From Bacillus pumilus (lineage in GTDB: Bacteria; Bacillota; Bacilli; Bacillales; Bacillaceae): a stretch of DNA of 47,278 nt. The notes below the pieces were generated by a model. It made no database searches and was not told where the DNA came from. It saw nothing but the letters and a program-made list of their open reading frames with translations. Location of the stretch: the NCBI RefSeq assembly GCF_002744245.1, contig NZ_NKHG01000063.1, positions 1 to 47,278 on the forward strand. The letters run 5' to 3'. Both the position numbers and the translations under genes were made by a program. Positions within the stretch are counted from its first letter, which is position 1. Each line of letters begins with the position of its first letter. Below are positions 1 to 7,178 of this stretch, piece by piece.

Positions 1-59
1 TTCGTATTAAAATTATTCATTGATTTTCTTTTTTTATTCTCTGTTTTTTTAGATAATTT

Positions 60-110
60 ATTAGTGAAGATATTCCCTTCAATGTTGATTCAAAATATTG
101 AACAAACCCT
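60..110 (+). pseudogene. Relic of the arsenic-island flavoprotein gene
   Basis: About 50 bases match, with a few substitutions, an internal stretch of the intact flavoprotein gene at 17353-18651 (around 18150-18200). Shared blocks include TATTCCCTTCAATG, then GATTCAA, then ATATTGAACAAAC. It is a decayed fragment without an open frame of its own. A short AT-rich block just to the left (16-38, TTCATTGATTTTC then a T run) also resembles the DNA before the second arsR gene (16895-16916), which suggests that a second copy of the arsenic region once lay here. Confidence 0.65.
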
Positions 111-156
111 GCTTGTTGTCCTTTGAACATAAAGGACCCTTTTTCTTGTCTTAATA

Positions 157-212
157 CAAGTCTCGGCAATTTGTTTCAATTGATCTCCAATCTCATCTTG
201 TGCTTTTTGGAA
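157..212 (-). pseudogene. Relic of arsC (arsenate reductase) 3' end
   Basis: Read on the minus strand this gives FQKAQDEIGDQLKQIAETC, which lines up with the last 19 or so residues of the intact ArsC at 12965-13384 ([19 protein letters not shown]). Nothing of the N-terminal active-site loop is present. The frame then runs past the ArsC stop into unrelated sequence. It lies directly against the flavoprotein fragment on the other strand and a cytidine deaminase fragment upstream, so it is a scrambled remnant, not a gene. Confidence 0.7.
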
Positions 213-214
213 AA

Positions 215-358
215 TCAGTAACAGAAAGGGTCTCTACTCTCTAATATTACAAGCTTCAAAGAACTATCTGGAGTTGTAACGCCTACTTTTACATCAGTTT
301 GCCAAAATCTAAGTCTTTCTTGACAAACACCACAAGGTGAAAGAATATATATTTGACT
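215..358 (-). pseudogene. Relic of a cytidine deaminase
   Basis: An open stretch of 47 codons without a start reads ...ILSPCGVCQERLRFW... followed by TDVKVGVTTPDSSLKLV. The PCxxC motif (here PCGVC) is the second zinc-binding element of the cytidine deaminase fold. The first element (C/H-A-E) is absent and the frame closes at a TGA before the arsC fragment. The intact family is about 130 residues, so this is only the C-terminal third of a gene. Confidence 0.6.
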
Positions 359-449
359 GATGACTATTGGGATAGAAATAAGCCCAATAGTCCACCATCT
401 ATATTATTCAAATCGATCCCTCCTATCTAGCGCTATTAAAGGATTTTAA

Positions 450-748
450 ATTCTTGGTTCCCTTGTTAAGTCCGTTGATACCGAGCTGTCTTATATGCCA
501 GATGAAGAATTACTTGCAGAAGAGCCTTCTGCCATTCAAACTACGGGCGTAAAAGCAACTGCAGCTTGCATCGCAACAGTGCTTGGGATTGGTAATAGCG
601 TGGCTTATTTCATTGCAGTTGCACGTGCTGGTTTGTGTGTACGGCTCCGACGCCGGTTACTGCCCCAATATGTGCAGCATGTATTGGGGAATATGCAGTT
701 CTTGGAGTTGGTCGAATGGGTGCAGTAGTAGCTTGTTTCAAATTGTGA
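450..748 (+). pseudogene. Cysteine-rich bacteriocin-like precursor, frameshifted
   Basis: Two overlapping frames make one convincing peptide. The first frame (ATG at 495; open back to an ATT at 450 that follows AAAGGA) reads MPDEELLAEEPSAIQTTG, then KATAACIATVLGIGN and a hydrophobic stretch ending GLC. The second frame, entered at 638 and closing at TGA 746-748, reads CTAPTPVTAPICAACIGEY, then a Gly/Ala/Val-rich tail ending VVACFKL. Removing two bases from the TGTGTGT run at about 634-640 joins them into a protein of about 83 residues, or 98 from the ATT. An acidic leader with a hydrophobic, Cys-rich core is typical of ribosomal bacteriocins; a resemblance to halocin C8-like domains is my impression only. 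The next gene encodes a small two-helix membrane protein that could give immunity. The frameshift may be a true mutation or a sequencing error. Confidence 0.5.
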
Positions 749-764
749 GTCTAGGAGTGTTTTT

Positions 765-968
765 ATGAATAAATTATTGGCAATGTCGATATTAGGATTG
801 GGTCTTAGTGGTGCCGCTTTAATTCTCTCAGTCTCTTTGTTATTCAAATCCCCAACAGAAAACTTTGAGCTGATGTTTACTGCTGGATCAGCAGGAGCTT
901 GCGCAGTTTTCGCTGTCTCATCCCTAGTTCTTCGAAAACGTTTCAATCACTTAATTGACAAAAAGTAA
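765..968 (+). CDS. Small two-helix membrane protein, possible bacteriocin immunity protein
   Basis: This 67-residue protein has two hydrophobic segments (about residues 4-27 and 34-53) and ends in a basic tail, LRKRFNHLIDKK. A ribosome site, CTAGGAG, lies 8 bases before the ATG. It begins only 16 bases after the stop of the bacteriocin-like frame and is followed at once by a terminator, so the two genes form a unit. Small, basic, two-helix membrane proteins encoded directly behind a bacteriocin gene are often immunity proteins. That role is inferred from position and shape only; I do not recognise the family. Confidence 0.55.
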   Translation: MNKLLAMSILGLGLSGAALILSVSLLFKSPTENFELMFTAGSAGACAVFAVSSLVLRKRFNHLIDKK

Positions 969-982
969 AGTAATTACAAAAT

Positions 983-1010
983 AATCCCCACCTTACAGAG
1001 GGGATTTTTT
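983..1010 (+). terminator. Rho-independent terminator of the bacteriocin-like unit
   Basis: The arms AATCCCC and GGGGATT are separated by a 10-base loop and followed by a run of T. It lies 15 bases after the small membrane protein gene. Confidence 0.75.
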
Positions 1011-1340
1011 ATTATCTAACTGATTAATAATAAATTATCCCTTAGGGTACTGGGGTAGTATCAGCGAAGCTGTCATTACCCGCAATAAGGAATAAAGTTA
1101 AATATGCAAAAGTATTTTCTAATTGCCCTTCTTTGATTGGAATTCTCTCCATATATCCAAGTTGGCACCCATACCCATCAAGCTAAGAAGTGTACTCTGA
1201 TTATTTACCAGCATAAATACTGCCTTGGATTGTCAGAACTAAATAAATACACACATAAGAACCTATTTAACTTTCTTTTTGATTAAATACGCTGCAAAAT
1301 TTACACCCAAAAGAATTTAGTTCCACCCATGATGTTCTTT
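1011..1340. other. Intergenic stretch without a recognisable gene
   Basis: Only short open stretches occur. The longest is a 36-codon minus-strand frame at 1042-1152 without a convincing ribosome site. Given the relics on both sides this is probably decayed DNA. Confidence 0.4.
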
Positions 1341-1514
1341 TCACCATGTTTTCCAAAGATGGGTTAGTCGTAAAACATCATCATAAATTAACTTCATATG
1401 AATTTGTCTCTGTATTAAAGCTTCTATATTTGAGAACTCTTTAGGTGAGCCTATTGTATACAACTTTGAATTCTCATCCGATGATGAAGTAGTTCCATTT
1501 CCCAATCCCCCCAT
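1341..1514 (-). pseudogene. Possible Tn3-family transposase fragment
   Basis: A 57-codon minus-strand frame starts at an ATG without a good ribosome site. Its second half reads SPKEFSNIEALIQRQIHMKL then IYDDVLRLTH. This resembles the C-terminal region of Tn3-family transposases, where an I-x-x-x-L-I segment precedes W/Y-D-D-h-L-R-L before the final catalytic Glu region. The stop comes soon after and the rest is lost. The resolvase-like gene at 8872 fits a Tn3-type element having been in the area. The similarity is recalled, not searched. Confidence 0.35.
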
Positions 1515-1643
1515 GTTTAAAGCTTGTCGGTCTTTGTGAATTTTCTTTAGAAACGGGCTTTCTTAATAATCAATTGCTTCCTGACCAACTCAACCTTCAA
1601 TTGGATCTTATACAATGCTGTGGATTCCAGCCAACATATCAAC

Positions 1644-2201
1644 CTACAACAGTCCGCACCAAAAAATATCAAATGATATCTCTAAAGACCGTTCAAATGA
1701 TTGTTTGTTTTCGTACACCAGTTGAATGTTAAGCCCGTCATAAAGAGTAATAAAGCCTATCGTGCATTTATCCGGTGGACAGTTCACATCCGATTCCTTA
1801 AAAACATGCGCTACCCGTTCTTTTAAAGAATGCAGATATAAAAGGTACTGGGCTGAAATAAAATCACTTACTTCAGCAGGCGCTTTAAAGGACATCGCCT
1901 GCAAAAAAGCTGCATTTGGCAATGCATGAAAACGGACTTTGGTTTCTTTTAAAAAGTCATATATTTGACTCTTTGCAGGCGCATGTTTTCTTGAATCGAA
2001 AAATTCATTGATAAATGAAATTTCCTCTTCTACAATCTCCGGGTATATTTCTAACAGCAACTCTTTTTTTGACGAAAAATGATAAGCGAGAGATTGTTTT
2101 CTGATTCCCAATTCTTGTGCAATATGCGACATTTTGACTCCCTCATAGCCAAATTCATTAAATTGGCGAACCGCTGTACGCTTTATATTCTCTCTGGTCA
2201 A
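1644..2201 (-). CDS. TetR-family transcriptional regulator
   Basis: This 185-residue protein begins with a TetR-type helix-turn-helix: FNEFGYEGVKMSHIAQELGI then RKQSLAYHFSSKKELL (about residues 14-50). The rest is a divergent helical ligand-binding domain with two cysteines in the segment NCPPDKC. The start is a TTG with GGGGAGGA 8 bases before it. It lies 21 bases downstream of the MFS exporter gene on the same strand, so the two are probably one transcript and the regulator controls its own exporter. The inverted repeat in the promoter before the MFS gene is the likely binding site. The ligand is unknown. Confidence 0.85.
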   Translation of the reverse strand: MTRENIKRTAVRQFNEFGYEGVKMSHIAQELGIRKQSLAYHFSSKKELLLEIYPEIVEEEISFINEFFDSRKHAPAKSQIYDFLKETKVRFHALPNAAFLQAMSFKAPAEVSDFISAQYLLYLHSLKERVAHVFKESDVNCPPDKCTIGFITLYDGLNIQLVYENKQSFERSLEISFDIFWCGLL

Positions 2202-2222
2202 TATACCGTCCTCCCCTATTTT

Positions 2223-3401
2223 TCAGGCTGTTTTTCTCTTCAAACAGATATATAAAATATATAACAAAACAAACAGCAGGTACATGAAAATGGCGGCAAT
2301 ATAGATCTCCCCATAGGAATAAACCGTCGCAACCAAACCTAATAATAAGGAACCTCCGCCAATTCCCATATCGAAAAAGTTAAAGAACGTTCCCATTGCA
2401 TCCTCATGTTCATGCTCTTCCACAAGATTTATACACCATGTTTGGATGGCGGGAAATATTGAGCCGAACCCAAAACCGTAGCATATAGCCGCTGTAAAAA
2501 ACATTGTATTTGTTTGTGCGAAATATAATATTGACAGCCCTGCTATTGAAAACAGCGAGGCAGGAATAAGGATGGCAGCTGCTCCGTAACGGTCAAATAC
2601 CTTGCCGGAAATAAGCCTAATAAAAAAACTGGCTCCCGCAATCAAAAAGAAAAACATCCCAACACTATGAAACCCCTTTTCAATGGCATAGAGCGCAAAG
2701 AAAGACATAATTCCAGATGCAGCAATACCAACGAATAAAATAAGAATTGACGGAAACAGCACACGTTTTTCCAATACTTTTATCTTTCCAGTGCGGTTTC
2801 TGCCAGTGCCTGTTGTTTCCGGTTGTCTACGCACGAAAACAGCCATAAGTGCCGCCAGCAAAAGAACGGACATCCCGCTTAAAAAAAGCCTTTGAAAATC
2901 ATAAAGCTCCAGAGTCGCGATCCCGATCATCGGTCCAACGGAAATAGCAATTGTCTCACCTACTCCAAAATATCCAATTCCTTCACCCCTGCGGTCTTTA
3001 GGAATAATTTCGGCTGCGATTGTCGCAAAATAGGTGGTCGCTAATCCAAACCCGGCCCCATGTATTAAGCGAATCAGTAATAAAGTGGTGACATCAGACG
3101 CCAGGTAATATGCGCCTGTTGAGAAAGCGCTGATCACAATTCCAAAAATGAGCAAATATTTTTTATTGAATCGTAAAGCCAATGCCCCTGCAAAAGGACG
3201 AACAGCAATTGCAGAGATCATAAAAATCCCTGTAACATACCCGACTTGTTTTGCCCCTCCCCCAATAGACGTCACAAACAAAGGCAAAGTCGGCAATAAC
3301 ATTTCAAAAATCATAAACAAGAAAGCATTTGCAAATGTCACAAAAACAAATGACAATGACCACATTTTTGCAGTATTTATTTTTTCTACATTCAATTCCA
3401 T
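2223..3401 (-). CDS. MFS transporter, probable drug or metabolite efflux
   Basis: The protein has about 392 residues and twelve hydrophobic segments, in the size range of 12-helix MFS carriers. Signature pieces include LPTLPLFVTSIGGG near helix 1, the RFNKKYL cytoplasmic loop between helices 2 and 3, and RLIHGAGFGLATT in helix 4. I chose the ATG at 3401 because GAGAGGT lies 6 bases before it; an ATG 15 bases further upstream lacks a ribosome site. It is the first gene of an operon with a TetR regulator. The promoter carries an operator exactly between -35 and -10, so expression is likely induced by a substrate of the pump. The substrate cannot be read from the sequence. Confidence 0.85.
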   Translation of the reverse strand: MELNVEKINTAKMWSLSFVFVTFANAFLFMIFEMLLPTLPLFVTSIGGGAKQVGYVTGIFMISAIAVRPFAGALALRFNKKYLLIFGIVISAFSTGAYYLASDVTTLLLIRLIHGAGFGLATTYFATIAAEIIPKDRRGEGIGYFGVGETIAISVGPMIGIATLELYDFQRLFLSGMSVLLLAALMAVFVRRQPETTGTGRNRTGKIKVLEKRVLFPSILILFVGIAASGIMSFFALYAIEKGFHSVGMFFFLIAGASFFIRLISGKVFDRYGAAAILIPASLFSIAGLSILYFAQTNTMFFTAAICYGFGFGSIFPAIQTWCINLVEEHEHEDAMGTFFNFFDMGIGGGSLLLGLVATVYSYGEIYIAAIFMYLLFVLLYILYICLKRKTA

Positions 3402-3446
3402 TTGGCTACCTCTCACTTACTGTTTTTATTTTTTCTCACGTTATTC

Positions 3447-3475
3447 ACTTTAACTGACCAAGGTCAGTTTGTAAA
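3447..3475 (-). promoter_or_regulatory. Promoter with internal operator for the MFS-tetR operon
   Basis: On the minus strand TTTACA is followed after 17 bases by TAAAGT. The spacer is filled by the inverted repeat AACTGACC-TT-GGTCAGTT (3452-3469), the natural site for the TetR regulator. A second, partial copy (TTGACC, AAA, CTGAC) lies further upstream at about 3527-3540. Confidence 0.7.
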
Positions 3476-4217
3476 CATAATTTTATATAATTTAAGCTAT
3501 TAATAAGCGGAATTGAAAAATAACACTTGACCAAACTGACTATAGACAGATAGAAGTTGAATCATTTAAAGGGGATATTCCAATAAAAAAGCGAGACTTC
3601 GATTGTATTGTTTTTTGTATCATACTGGAAACAGGCTAATGGTAAAGGTCAATATCAGACGGCCTTGATACACTTCCCTCTTCCCTTTAAATAAGGGATG
3701 TAAAAATGTTAAGAATATTAAAGAAATCGCAATGGGATACAAAGTTCATGCGTTTTAGTAGTCAGCAGTGCAGCGCGATAAAAAATTTAATAACAAACAT
3801 CCTGATTAGTATTAAATCCTTTTGAGCAAGTTTTATTTTTAATGGCTTATAGATGTCTCCATCTGTTCTTCCTTTCTTCTCGTCCGATATCAAATGAAAC
3901 AAAAATAAAGCTTATGTATGAAACACAAGCTTTATGGTTAACTATGCTTTTTTATAACGGTGATTTTTGTTATGACAGATGTACACATGCATAGAAAGGT
4001 AACAGATGGTACCCAATACATATTCGTCATTGCGAACAGACGTATCATATCTTCAACAATCAGTGGATAGCTAAATAATTGATTTCGTCCGTCCCCCTAA
4101 AATCAAAGTTTATTCACCTGCAAAACTGTATCAATTTACCATGATAAAAAAACAATCTAACCATAAAATAAGAACTCTTCCCTATCATCCAAAAAATAAA
4201 GAAAGGTGGTTGAGTGA
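3476..4217. other. Long intergenic stretch, no supported gene
   Basis: About 740 bases without a convincing gene. A 39-codon plus-strand frame at 3706-3825 has only a weak ribosome site. A perfect inverted repeat, ATAAAGCTT ... AAGCTTTAT (3905-3935), has no T run and could be a weak terminator or simple palindrome. The sequence is AT-rich and looks like decayed DNA. Confidence 0.4.
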
Positions 4218-4601
4218 ATGACGACGAAACACAAGTTGATAATTCCAATTATCGCCTCATCCATAGCAGGAAGAGTAATGGAAATATTAAAAACAAAAGA
4301 CGATGTAAATCCTCATATGGAAACGATCTTTGATTTTAAGGAATCCTTTGTAAGACCTTTTGCAGCCATTAGAGCTGATGAGGGTTTAAAAAAACATATC
4401 GGTGATGACTCCAACATTCAGGATGATGTTGTTATTCATGGAATGAAGAATGTTGAATATGGAAGTAGTATCGCTATGAAACAAGAGGATGCAGATCGAC
4501 TGTCTACTATTACAGAAGGATACCGTTATTTTAATATGAACAAAAAGGCTGCAAATACCACTAGAGAACTTGCGCTTGGATATCATGGAGATCATAAATA
4601 A
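4218..4601 (+). CDS. Hypothetical protein coupled to the YetF-type gene
   Basis: This 127-residue protein is not recognised. It opens with a short hydrophobic stretch (LIIPIIASSIAGRVMEIL), followed by a soluble, charged part with no cysteines and a C-terminal RELALGYHGDHK. The ribosome site GAAAGGTGG precedes the ATG. Its TAA stop overlaps the ATG of the next gene by one base (TAATG), so the two are translationally coupled and probably act together. The next gene encodes a DUF421 membrane protein; in other Firmicutes, DUF421 genes are often paired with a small partner, but the partner families I know do not look like this one. Confidence 0.75.
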   Translation: MTTKHKLIIPIIASSIAGRVMEILKTKDDVNPHMETIFDFKESFVRPFAAIRADEGLKKHIGDDSNIQDDVVIHGMKNVEYGSSIAMKQEDADRLSTITEGYRYFNMNKKAANTTRELALGYHGDHK

Positions 4602-5320
4602 TGGAAACGTTAATAGAAATTTTAAAGGTGTATGGAAGGATCATCACTATCATTCCTTGGCTTTTAATTGTGACATTGTTCATGGGGAAACGGGCAATAG
4701 GAGAAGTACCTGTATTTGATTTCTTGATCATTATTGTACTAGGTGCCGTGGCAGGTGCAGATATCGCTGATCCGGATATTCCTCATGTATATACATTTTT
4801 ATCAATAATAGCTATTGGAGTCTTTCAAATCATTGTTTCAAAATTAAAATTAAAAAATCGATTTTTGGGACGACTGATTACATTTGAACCAACTATTGTC
4901 ATCCGAAACGGTGCTTTTATTGTAGGAAATTTAAAAAAAATTCGATATTCCTTAGATAATGTATTACAAATGTTAAGAGAAAAAGATATTTTTGATGTAA
5001 ATGATGTAGAGTTAGCCTTAATCGAACCAAATGGGAAACTAACTGCTTTTAAAAAACCTCATAAATCTACCATCACCGCAGAGGATTTAGGAATTAAAAA
5101 AGTATCCGAAAATATTGCTTATCCTGTTATTATCGAAGGTAACATAGAAAATCAGGTTCTCACTCAGTTAAATTTAACTGAACAGTGGCTTGTTCAGGAG
5201 TTGCAGAAAAAAGGTCTGAAACTGGTTGATATTTTTTTTGCATCAGTTAATGCGAATCATGAATTGCACGTATCATTGAATAGTGACAACAAAAATATGA
5301 AGCCGGAGATAAATCATTAG
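4601..5320 (+). CDS. YetF-like DUF421 membrane protein
   Basis: The protein has 239 residues, close to the 230 or so of B. subtilis YetF. Three N-terminal membrane segments (about residues 12-28, 38-58 and 66-84) are followed by the two soluble DUF421 lobes. FEPTIVIRNGAFIVGNLKKI, then DNVLQMLREKDIFDVNDVEL and LIEPNGKLTAFKK are typical of the family. The ATG overlaps the stop of the preceding gene, with GGAG inside that gene as ribosome site. DUF421 proteins occur in spore and membrane-stress contexts in bacilli; their biochemical role is not settled, so none is assigned. Confidence 0.85.
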   Translation: METLIEILKVYGRIITIIPWLLIVTLFMGKRAIGEVPVFDFLIIIVLGAVAGADIADPDIPHVYTFLSIIAIGVFQIIVSKLKLKNRFLGRLITFEPTIVIRNGAFIVGNLKKIRYSLDNVLQMLREKDIFDVNDVELALIEPNGKLTAFKKPHKSTITAEDLGIKKVSENIAYPVIIEGNIENQVLTQLNLTEQWLVQELQKKGLKLVDIFFASVNANHELHVSLNSDNKNMKPEINH

Positions 5321-5493
5321 TTTGTGACTTTTTCGTATAAAAAAACGGGAAAAGACAATAAGAAAGTGGACCAATCCAAAAAGGTTTAAAAAAGGCTACA
5401 CCTAGATCAACGCAAAAGATATTGTAGGTAGGCTGGTGCACAACCAAAAAAGGGTTAATCCTCCATACGTGCTACCCATAAAGAGCACAAAGT

Positions 5494-5788
5494 CTATGGT
5501 GCACCGTGATCGCCGGAGTACTTACGGTTTGGCTCAAATGCACCAAGTGGTGTATCAACTACCTTTTTCGCCAGCCTACGAATGCTTTTGTCATTTGTGT
5601 TTGCAATAAAGCCATTAGTCAGCCATGTATTAGAACTGCACCATGGATAATGAAAATGGATCAGTATCTATAAAGATGATTAAGTCATTGGCCAATTTAT
5701 GTAAACGCGATTTGATTATCTCATTTGCAGAATATTTTCTGGCAAGGATTTTGAATACATCATCCTCTATTCCATGTCTAATGATTTC
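5494..5788 (-). pseudogene. Relic of an unidentified gene, two frames
   Basis: Two adjoining minus-strand frames look protein-like but are out of register. The first (5788 to stop at 5630) includes DDVFKILARKYSANEIIKSR then LHKLANDLIIFIDTDPFSLS. The second (about 5615 to stop at 5494) includes ANTNDKSIRRLAKKVVDTPL then GAFEPNRKYSGDHGAP. Neither has a ribosome site. The first overlaps the end of the second crcB gene by a few codons. I do not recognise the original family. Confidence 0.35.
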
Positions 5789-6131
5789 CTATCAATACAC
5801 CAATAAAAGCTAAAATAATTCCACCAACATAACTGAAAACCAAATAATAAAAAAGGACGGAATGATTTCTCTTTTCCCTTAGTTGAATATTTTCTAATTT
5901 AAATGTAGAGAATGTTGTAAACGCCCCCAAGAATCCAATCTCCAAAAGGGCATATAAGCCTGTAGATAGGCCCTTACCAACCATCCAACCTAACAAAAAA
6001 GAACCCGTTAAATTAACAAATAATGTCCCAAATGGGAAATTTGAACTGAATTTTTTGTGTATCCATGTACTTAATGTGAAACGGGAGATAGCTCCTAGAA
6101 ATCCGCCAACAGCAATCAATAATGCTGTCAT
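5778..6131 (-). CDS. crcB: Fluoride ion exporter CrcB (second subunit)
   Basis: CrcB (Fluc) proteins form dual-topology dimeric channels that let fluoride leave the cell. This 117-residue protein shows four membrane segments and the family signatures GGFLGAISRF near the start, the asparagine in FGTLFVNLTGSFLLGW, and LGAFTTFSTF in helix 3, which carries the phenylalanines lining the fluoride path. The start overlaps the stop of the preceding crcB by four bases (ATGA), so both are translated together. Paired Fluc genes in Bacillus-type bacteria often encode oppositely oriented subunits of a heterodimer. Expression is governed by the fluoride riboswitch upstream. Confidence 0.93.
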   Translation of the reverse strand: MTALLIAVGGFLGAISRFTLSTWIHKKFSSNFPFGTLFVNLTGSFLLGWMVGKGLSTGLYALLEIGFLGAFTTFSTFKLENIQLREKRNHSVLFYYLVFSYVGGIILAFIGVLIGNH

Positions 6132-6535
6132 GATGTTCGTTCCCCTTTCTCCTGTAATCGTTTAAAAGAACGATGTCCAAGGTCATAGCCTAACCACGAC
6201 ATCATAAGTCCTCCAAATAAGCTCAGTAATACATAAAGTAAGGCTAACCCAACTAAATGATGTTGAATTAAAGTCACCGTTTCTACACTAAACGTTGAAA
6301 ACGTGGTAAAAGAACCCACTAATCCAGTACCGAGACCAGCTAACACATGTGGATGAAACTGTTTAAGTTTGACAATTCTGTTCGTGAACCAGCCCAATAC
6401 AAAACAACCAATCAAATTAACAAGTAAGGTTCCTAATGGAAAATCATAGCTCCACCAAGAATGGGTAAACAACCCCAAGTAATACCTGAGCAGACTGCCA
6501 ATAATTCCACCAGTTCCCACTAACAAATAAATCAT
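6128..6535 (-). CDS. crcB: Fluoride ion exporter CrcB (first subunit)
   Basis: This 135-residue protein is the first gene behind the fluoride riboswitch. Family signatures are GTGGIIGSLLRY near the N-terminus, FPLGTLLVNLIGCFVLGW with the conserved Asn, and GLVGSFTTFSTFSVE in helix 3. Four membrane segments are visible. The longer C-terminal tail (LGHRSFKRLQEKGERTS) is basic and would mark that side as cytoplasmic. It overlaps the next crcB by four bases. The ribosome site AAAGAGGTGAT lies before its ATG and just after the leader terminator. Confidence 0.93.
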   Translation of the reverse strand: MIYLLVGTGGIIGSLLRYYLGLFTHSWWSYDFPLGTLLVNLIGCFVLGWFTNRIVKLKQFHPHVLAGLGTGLVGSFTTFSTFSVETVTLIQHHLVGLALLYVLLSLFGGLMMSWLGYDLGHRSFKRLQEKGERTS

Positions 6536-6563
6536 TTAACATCACCTCTTTCATTAATGTAGG

Positions 6564-6613
6564 CAAAAAAATAGACTCCTACCCATTTCATTTACATAAA
6601 TTGAGTAGGAGTC
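6564..6613 (-). terminator. Riboswitch-controlled leader terminator of crcB
   Basis: On the minus strand GACTCCTAC pairs with GTAGGAGTC across a 22-base loop and is followed by TATTTTTTTG. The 5' arm is the last part of the fluoride aptamer, so ligand-bound aptamer and terminator compete. Confidence 0.85.
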
Positions 6614-6652
6614 ATTAGCGCGAGGCATTTACGGCGAACTCCATCGCCTATA
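6600..6652 (-). ncRNA. Fluoride riboswitch (crcB motif)
   Basis: The minus strand reads GGCGATGGAGTTCGCC, then GTAAATGCC, and ends GCTAATGACTCCTAC. These are the conserved elements of the crcB RNA motif. It lies between a sigma-A-like promoter and twin crcB genes, with a terminator overlapping its 3' end. High fluoride should stabilise the aptamer and allow read-through. Confidence 0.9.
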
Positions 6653-6675
6653 TATTCAAGCCTTTAATATTTTTT

Positions 6676-6704
6676 ATTTTAAGCGATAAACCTGCTTATT
6701 TCAA
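6676..6704 (-). promoter_or_regulatory. Promoter of the crcB leader
   Basis: TTGAAA is followed after 17 bases by TAAAAT on the minus strand. Transcription would start about 15-20 bases before the fluoride aptamer. Confidence 0.65.
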
Positions 6705-6742
6705 GTGTTTTAGAATGTGCAACTCTACTTTCTGTCTCTTCC

Positions 6743-7163
6743 TTATTTCACAATTAAAACTGGACAGTTTACTCGTTTTGCTACTTTATGACTGACACTT
6801 CCTAGAACCATTTCTTGAAATGAGTTTAATCCCCTGCTGCCGACAATGACTAGATCAAAATGATTGTCATTGGCATAAGAAACAATTGTAGGCCCGGGAT
6901 CACCATGTTTCATCGTTAGTTGAAAGGAAAATCCTTCAGTTTGAAATTTTTTCTTCTATTTTTTTCAGCTTCTGTCTTCTAGCTTGCTCTAGTGCCTCTG
7001 CGCTTCCACTATGCAACACTTCGCTTTTAGATTTAGAATAATCCAAAACATAGATGATCTCTACTTCTGCATCAGTAGTTAATTTTCCTAATTGAATCGC
7101 ATGGTCCGTTGATCTTTCAGAATGGACTGAACCATCCACAGCCAAGAGTATCTTTTTATACAT
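6743..7163 (-). pseudogene. Universal stress protein UspA, single-base frameshift
   Basis: The first frame (ATG at 7163) reads MYKKILLAVDGSVHSERSTD and continues to a TGA after 75 residues. The rest of a UspA protein lies in the next frame: FQTEGFSFQLTMKHGDPGP, then DLVIVGSRGLNSF with the G-x2-G-x9-G-S nucleotide-binding motif completed by MVLGSVSHKV, ending CPVLIVK. Dropping one A from the run GAAGAAAAAATTTC at about 6940 restores a 139-residue protein, the normal family length. It lies 15 bases downstream of a SulP permease gene, a common pairing. The break may be a real indel or a homopolymer sequencing error. Confidence 0.8.
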
Positions 7164-7178
7164 CTCTCATCCCCCTCA

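Noticed and set aside
605..946. 113-codon minus-strand frame across the bacteriocin region
   Set aside because: It is antisense to two frames with good ribosome sites and a terminator, and has no ribosome site of its own.
1042..1152. 36-codon minus-strand frame starting MERIPIKEGQLENT
   Set aside because: No ribosome site and no recognised family; it lies in a zone of relics.
3706..3825. 39-codon plus-strand frame starting MLRILKKSQWD
   Set aside because: Only a weak ribosome site, no neighbours that support it and atypical composition.
3905..3935. Inverted repeat ATAAAGCTT / AAGCTTTAT as terminator
   Set aside because: No T run and no gene ending nearby, so a terminator cannot be claimed.
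5247..5447. 66-codon minus-strand frame overlapping the end of the YetF-type gene
   Set aside because: Mostly antisense to a real gene; composition is not protein-like.
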